Made by a program: the position numbers and the translations under genes. This document shows positions 62,514-64,000 of a DNA stretch of 64,000 bases, piece after piece. The notes below the pieces were generated by a model, which did no database searches, was not told the DNA's origin, and worked only from the letters and a program-made list of their open reading frames with translations. The stretch lies in contig VSOB01000001.1 in assembly GCA_009774625.1 (NCBI GenBank), positions 74,070-138,069 of the forward strand, given 5' to 3'. Each line of letters begins with the position of its first letter. Within the stretch, counting starts at the first letter, position 1. The stretch comes from Lachnospiraceae bacterium (GTDB lineage: Bacteria; Bacillota; Clostridia; Lachnospirales; Lachnospiraceae).

Positions 62514-63638
62514 TTAATATCTCTCTATGTTATTAAAATCAGGCAGTATACAAATATCCCTGTATTTGCCACCATTCAAAGCAAGCGCCGCAGCAGTGCC
62601 GCTGGACTTTGGTGCAATCAAATAATCACATAAAGATAAACCATATACTTCTTTTGCATAAGCAATTGTTTTATCCTTCTTATTCAACATCTCATTCAAC
62701 TTCTTGTCATAATCACGTTTTCCTTCAGCATCCATATCCCAATACTGGTCATGGTTCCTGTAAAGACTGCTCCTTACACGTTTTCTACTTACATAAATCA
62801 CCTTGTCTCCAAACTCCCCCAGAAACAAATCAAGACTATCCTGTATTTCTGTGGAAATGAACAATTTATTACATCCCCAATCCTCCATATATTTTTTTAC
62901 CAGCTCAAAAATCTCCTGAATACCGATTGTCAGAGGATGCTTTTTATACAATTCCCGCGCCGTCTTATTGGTTCTTTCTTTTGCCACATCAACGGAAAAC
63001 TCTTCTCTCAGAAACAAACCTATTACAACATCTCCCTGCTTTATTCTGCAGCCGCACTCCTGCCGGTATTCATTCAAAAAACTCTCTTTGAATATCCATA
63101 TTTTCTTAATATAATGATTCACTTTTTTATAATAGTCTTTCCAGTTCGTTGCCATAACATGTATCATAGCATCGTCCCTGCTGCCATTGATATCCAGGCA
63201 GGTTTCTTCAAGCCATGTTCCATTTCTTCCAACCTGTTCTACCAACACCCAGTCCTGCCTGATTACTTCTTTTATATTCATAGACTGTTCGAAACAATAT
63301 TCCCATTCATTATTCTTACCCAGACATTTTTTTTGAAAATCATATGCATATTCTATATCAACAATTGGAATATAACCTTTGCTGACTGCCCACTCATACG
63401 AAAATATATGCCCTAATCCACTTGAAAACAATGAACTGCCAGGTTCTGCATACCTAAAGATACAATATTTTTTTCCCGCATTCTTCTTTTTGGAAAGAAA
63501 ATATGGAAATCGATACTTTTCATGCCATTCTGAGGGTGTGGACAGCCAATAATACCTTGATCGGATCATAATATACTGTTCATACGGCAATTTTTCCTCT
63601 AACCAACAAAAAAAATTTTTCTTAATCGACTTAAGCAT
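62514..63638 (-). CDS. Fucosyltransferase-like protein (GDP-sugar-dependent fold, GT11/GT23-like)
   Basis: 374 residues. VVIGLFLREEFS resembles the HxRRxD-type GDP-fucose loop, and LFISTEIQDSLDLFL with KVIYVSRKRV resembles the later FLATDD region of O-FucT/NodZ-like enzymes. APKSSGTAAALAL near the end fits the nucleotide site. The arginine-rich motif is less perfect than in characterised enzymes. ATG 63638 is preferred because GGAG lies 8 bases upstream; an in-frame ATG at 63683 overlaps the GT8 gene more. The frame upstream reads KAETDKMYKDNN, suggesting it may once have been fused to the GT8. ManC in the window is a possible source of GDP-sugar. Confidence 0.55.
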   Translation of the reverse strand: MLKSIKKNFFCWLEEKLPYEQYIMIRSRYYWLSTPSEWHEKYRFPYFLSKKKNAGKKYCIFRYAEPGSSLFSSGLGHIFSYEWAVSKGYIPIVDIEYAYDFQKKCLGKNNEWEYCFEQSMNIKEVIRQDWVLVEQVGRNGTWLEETCLDINGSRDDAMIHVMATNWKDYYKKVNHYIKKIWIFKESFLNEYRQECGCRIKQGDVVIGLFLREEFSVDVAKERTNKTARELYKKHPLTIGIQEIFELVKKYMEDWGCNKLFISTEIQDSLDLFLGEFGDKVIYVSRKRVRSSLYRNHDQYWDMDAEGKRDYDKKLNEMLNKKDKTIAYAKEVYGLSLCDYLIAPKSSGTAAALALNGGKYRDICILPDFNNIERY

Positions 63639-64000
63639 GCTTGTATCTCCATTTGTAACAAATACATTATTATCTTTATACATTTTGTCAGTTTCAGCCT
63701 TTTTTTATAAAACATATTCTCAAGATCCTGACTTGAACTTTTTAAAAGCAATTCCTGATAATAGGGTGTTTTAAACGCATAATACCAAAATTCATTATAA
63801 AAAGCCCCCTCATAAACCAACCAGGGTTTCTCATTTCTTGCATAATGTATCACTCCTGGCAGTCGATATACTTCATGCCATTCTTTTGGTTCATCCTGAT
63901 CTCTGTTAATAAATTCCTTTTTCGTATCCCATAGAAACTGCCACAATTTCTCTGCAGGATACACTTCCAGAAATTTTTTTACATTAAATACTATAAATCC
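63599..64000 (-). CDS. GT8 family glycosyltransferase, C-terminal part (5' end outside window)
   Basis: The frame is open to base 64000; 133 codons are visible. GFIVFNVKKFLE at the window edge is the GT8 strand after the metal site (NxGVxxxNL type). EWHEVYRLPGVIHYARNEKP followed by W contains the HxxGxxKPW-like histidine that ligates manganese in GT8 enzymes such as LgtC. After KSSSQDLENMFYKKR the frame continues only 30 residues past a run of seven A to stop at 63599. The end looks shifted; with one more A it would continue into the next gene. Sugar unknown. Confidence 0.72.
   Translation of the reverse strand, partial: GFIVFNVKKFLEVYPAEKLWQFLWDTKKEFINRDQDEPKEWHEVYRLPGVIHYARNEKPWLVYEGAFYNEFWYYAFKTPYYQELLLKSSSQDLENMFYKKRLKLTKCIKIIMYLLQMEIQACLSRLRKIFFVG

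Noticed and set aside
1..64000. CRISPR arrays, tRNA or rRNA genes, prophage or integrase genes
   Set aside because: Read for short regular repeats, cloverleaf-like segments and integrase motifs; none was found. Gaps between genes are too short for most of these.

Overview
The window is one very large surface-polysaccharide biosynthesis locus. Strong AGGAG-type ribosome sites, moderate GC interrupted by AT-rich blocks, CDP-alcohol and LicD chemistry, and the protein families suggest a Gram-positive anaerobe of the class Clostridia, probably Lachnospiraceae. This is inferred from gene content; there is no rRNA or other marker gene here. I see no transposase, integrase, tRNA, rRNA or CRISPR array. 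No gene-free stretch exceeds about 165 bp.

Layout. (1) 1-3570, minus strand: a truncated GT39-like membrane glycosyltransferase and a membrane-anchored CotH kinase. A divergent promoter region (3571-3731) follows. (2) 3732-9925, plus strand: GT4 glycosyltransferase, DegT sugar aminotransferase, GNAT acetyltransferase, GT2 glycosyltransferase and two membrane proteins. This is a module for an N-acetylated amino-sugar glycan. It ends in a 65-bp tail-to-tail overlap with the next gene. (3) 9861-25714, minus strand: an ABC flippase, GDP-mannose synthesis (ManC), a GT87-like protein, and a CDP-sugar pathway. That pathway has two RfbF-type cytidylyltransferases, CDP-glucose 4,6-dehydratase, an RfbH/E1-type 3-dehydrase, a ThDP enzyme resembling YerE and an SDR. 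Together they suggest a yersiniose-like branched 3,6-dideoxyhexose. A PAP2-GDPD-propeller fusion and a LicD protein lie inside this block. (4) 25735-42318, minus strand, AT-rich: TagD, a methyltransferase-LicD protein, glycosyltransferases, NeuB and NeuA-phosphatase (nonulosonate), a KpsS-like and an RgpF-like protein, a radical SAM protein and a methyltransferase. Most of these carry the same small Rossmann-like [I/F]xGAG module. (5) 42381-48933: GT2, a TagF-like glycerophosphotransferase, an Fe-ADH/nucleotidyltransferase fusion, an FGGY kinase and a class II aldolase, together a likely CDP-polyol cassette. (6) 48958-51360: an AT-rich zinc-ribbon/AAA ATPase/nuclease-like trio with its own promoter, foreign to polysaccharide synthesis and possibly a defence cassette. 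(7) 51371-57828: metallophosphoesterase-GDPD, a second ABC flippase, a TagD-oxidoreductase fusion and a GtrB-like GT2. (8) 57933-64000: a second, near-identical rfbH, a second GT87-like protein, a third ABC flippase, a fucosyltransferase-like protein and a truncated GT8.

How it fits together: the locus activates many building blocks with CTP (CDP-glucose derivatives, CDP-alcohols, CMP-nonulosonate) and mannose with GTP. It assembles them with many transferases and probably flips lipid-linked units with three PglK/MsbA-like ABC exporters. No Wzx or Wzy was recognised. LicD, TagF and GDPD proteins point to phosphodiester-linked alcohol substituents that are added and perhaps removed. Mosaic base composition, paralogous pairs and a 1.3-kb direct repeat 33.6 kb apart indicate assembly by repeated transfer and recombination.
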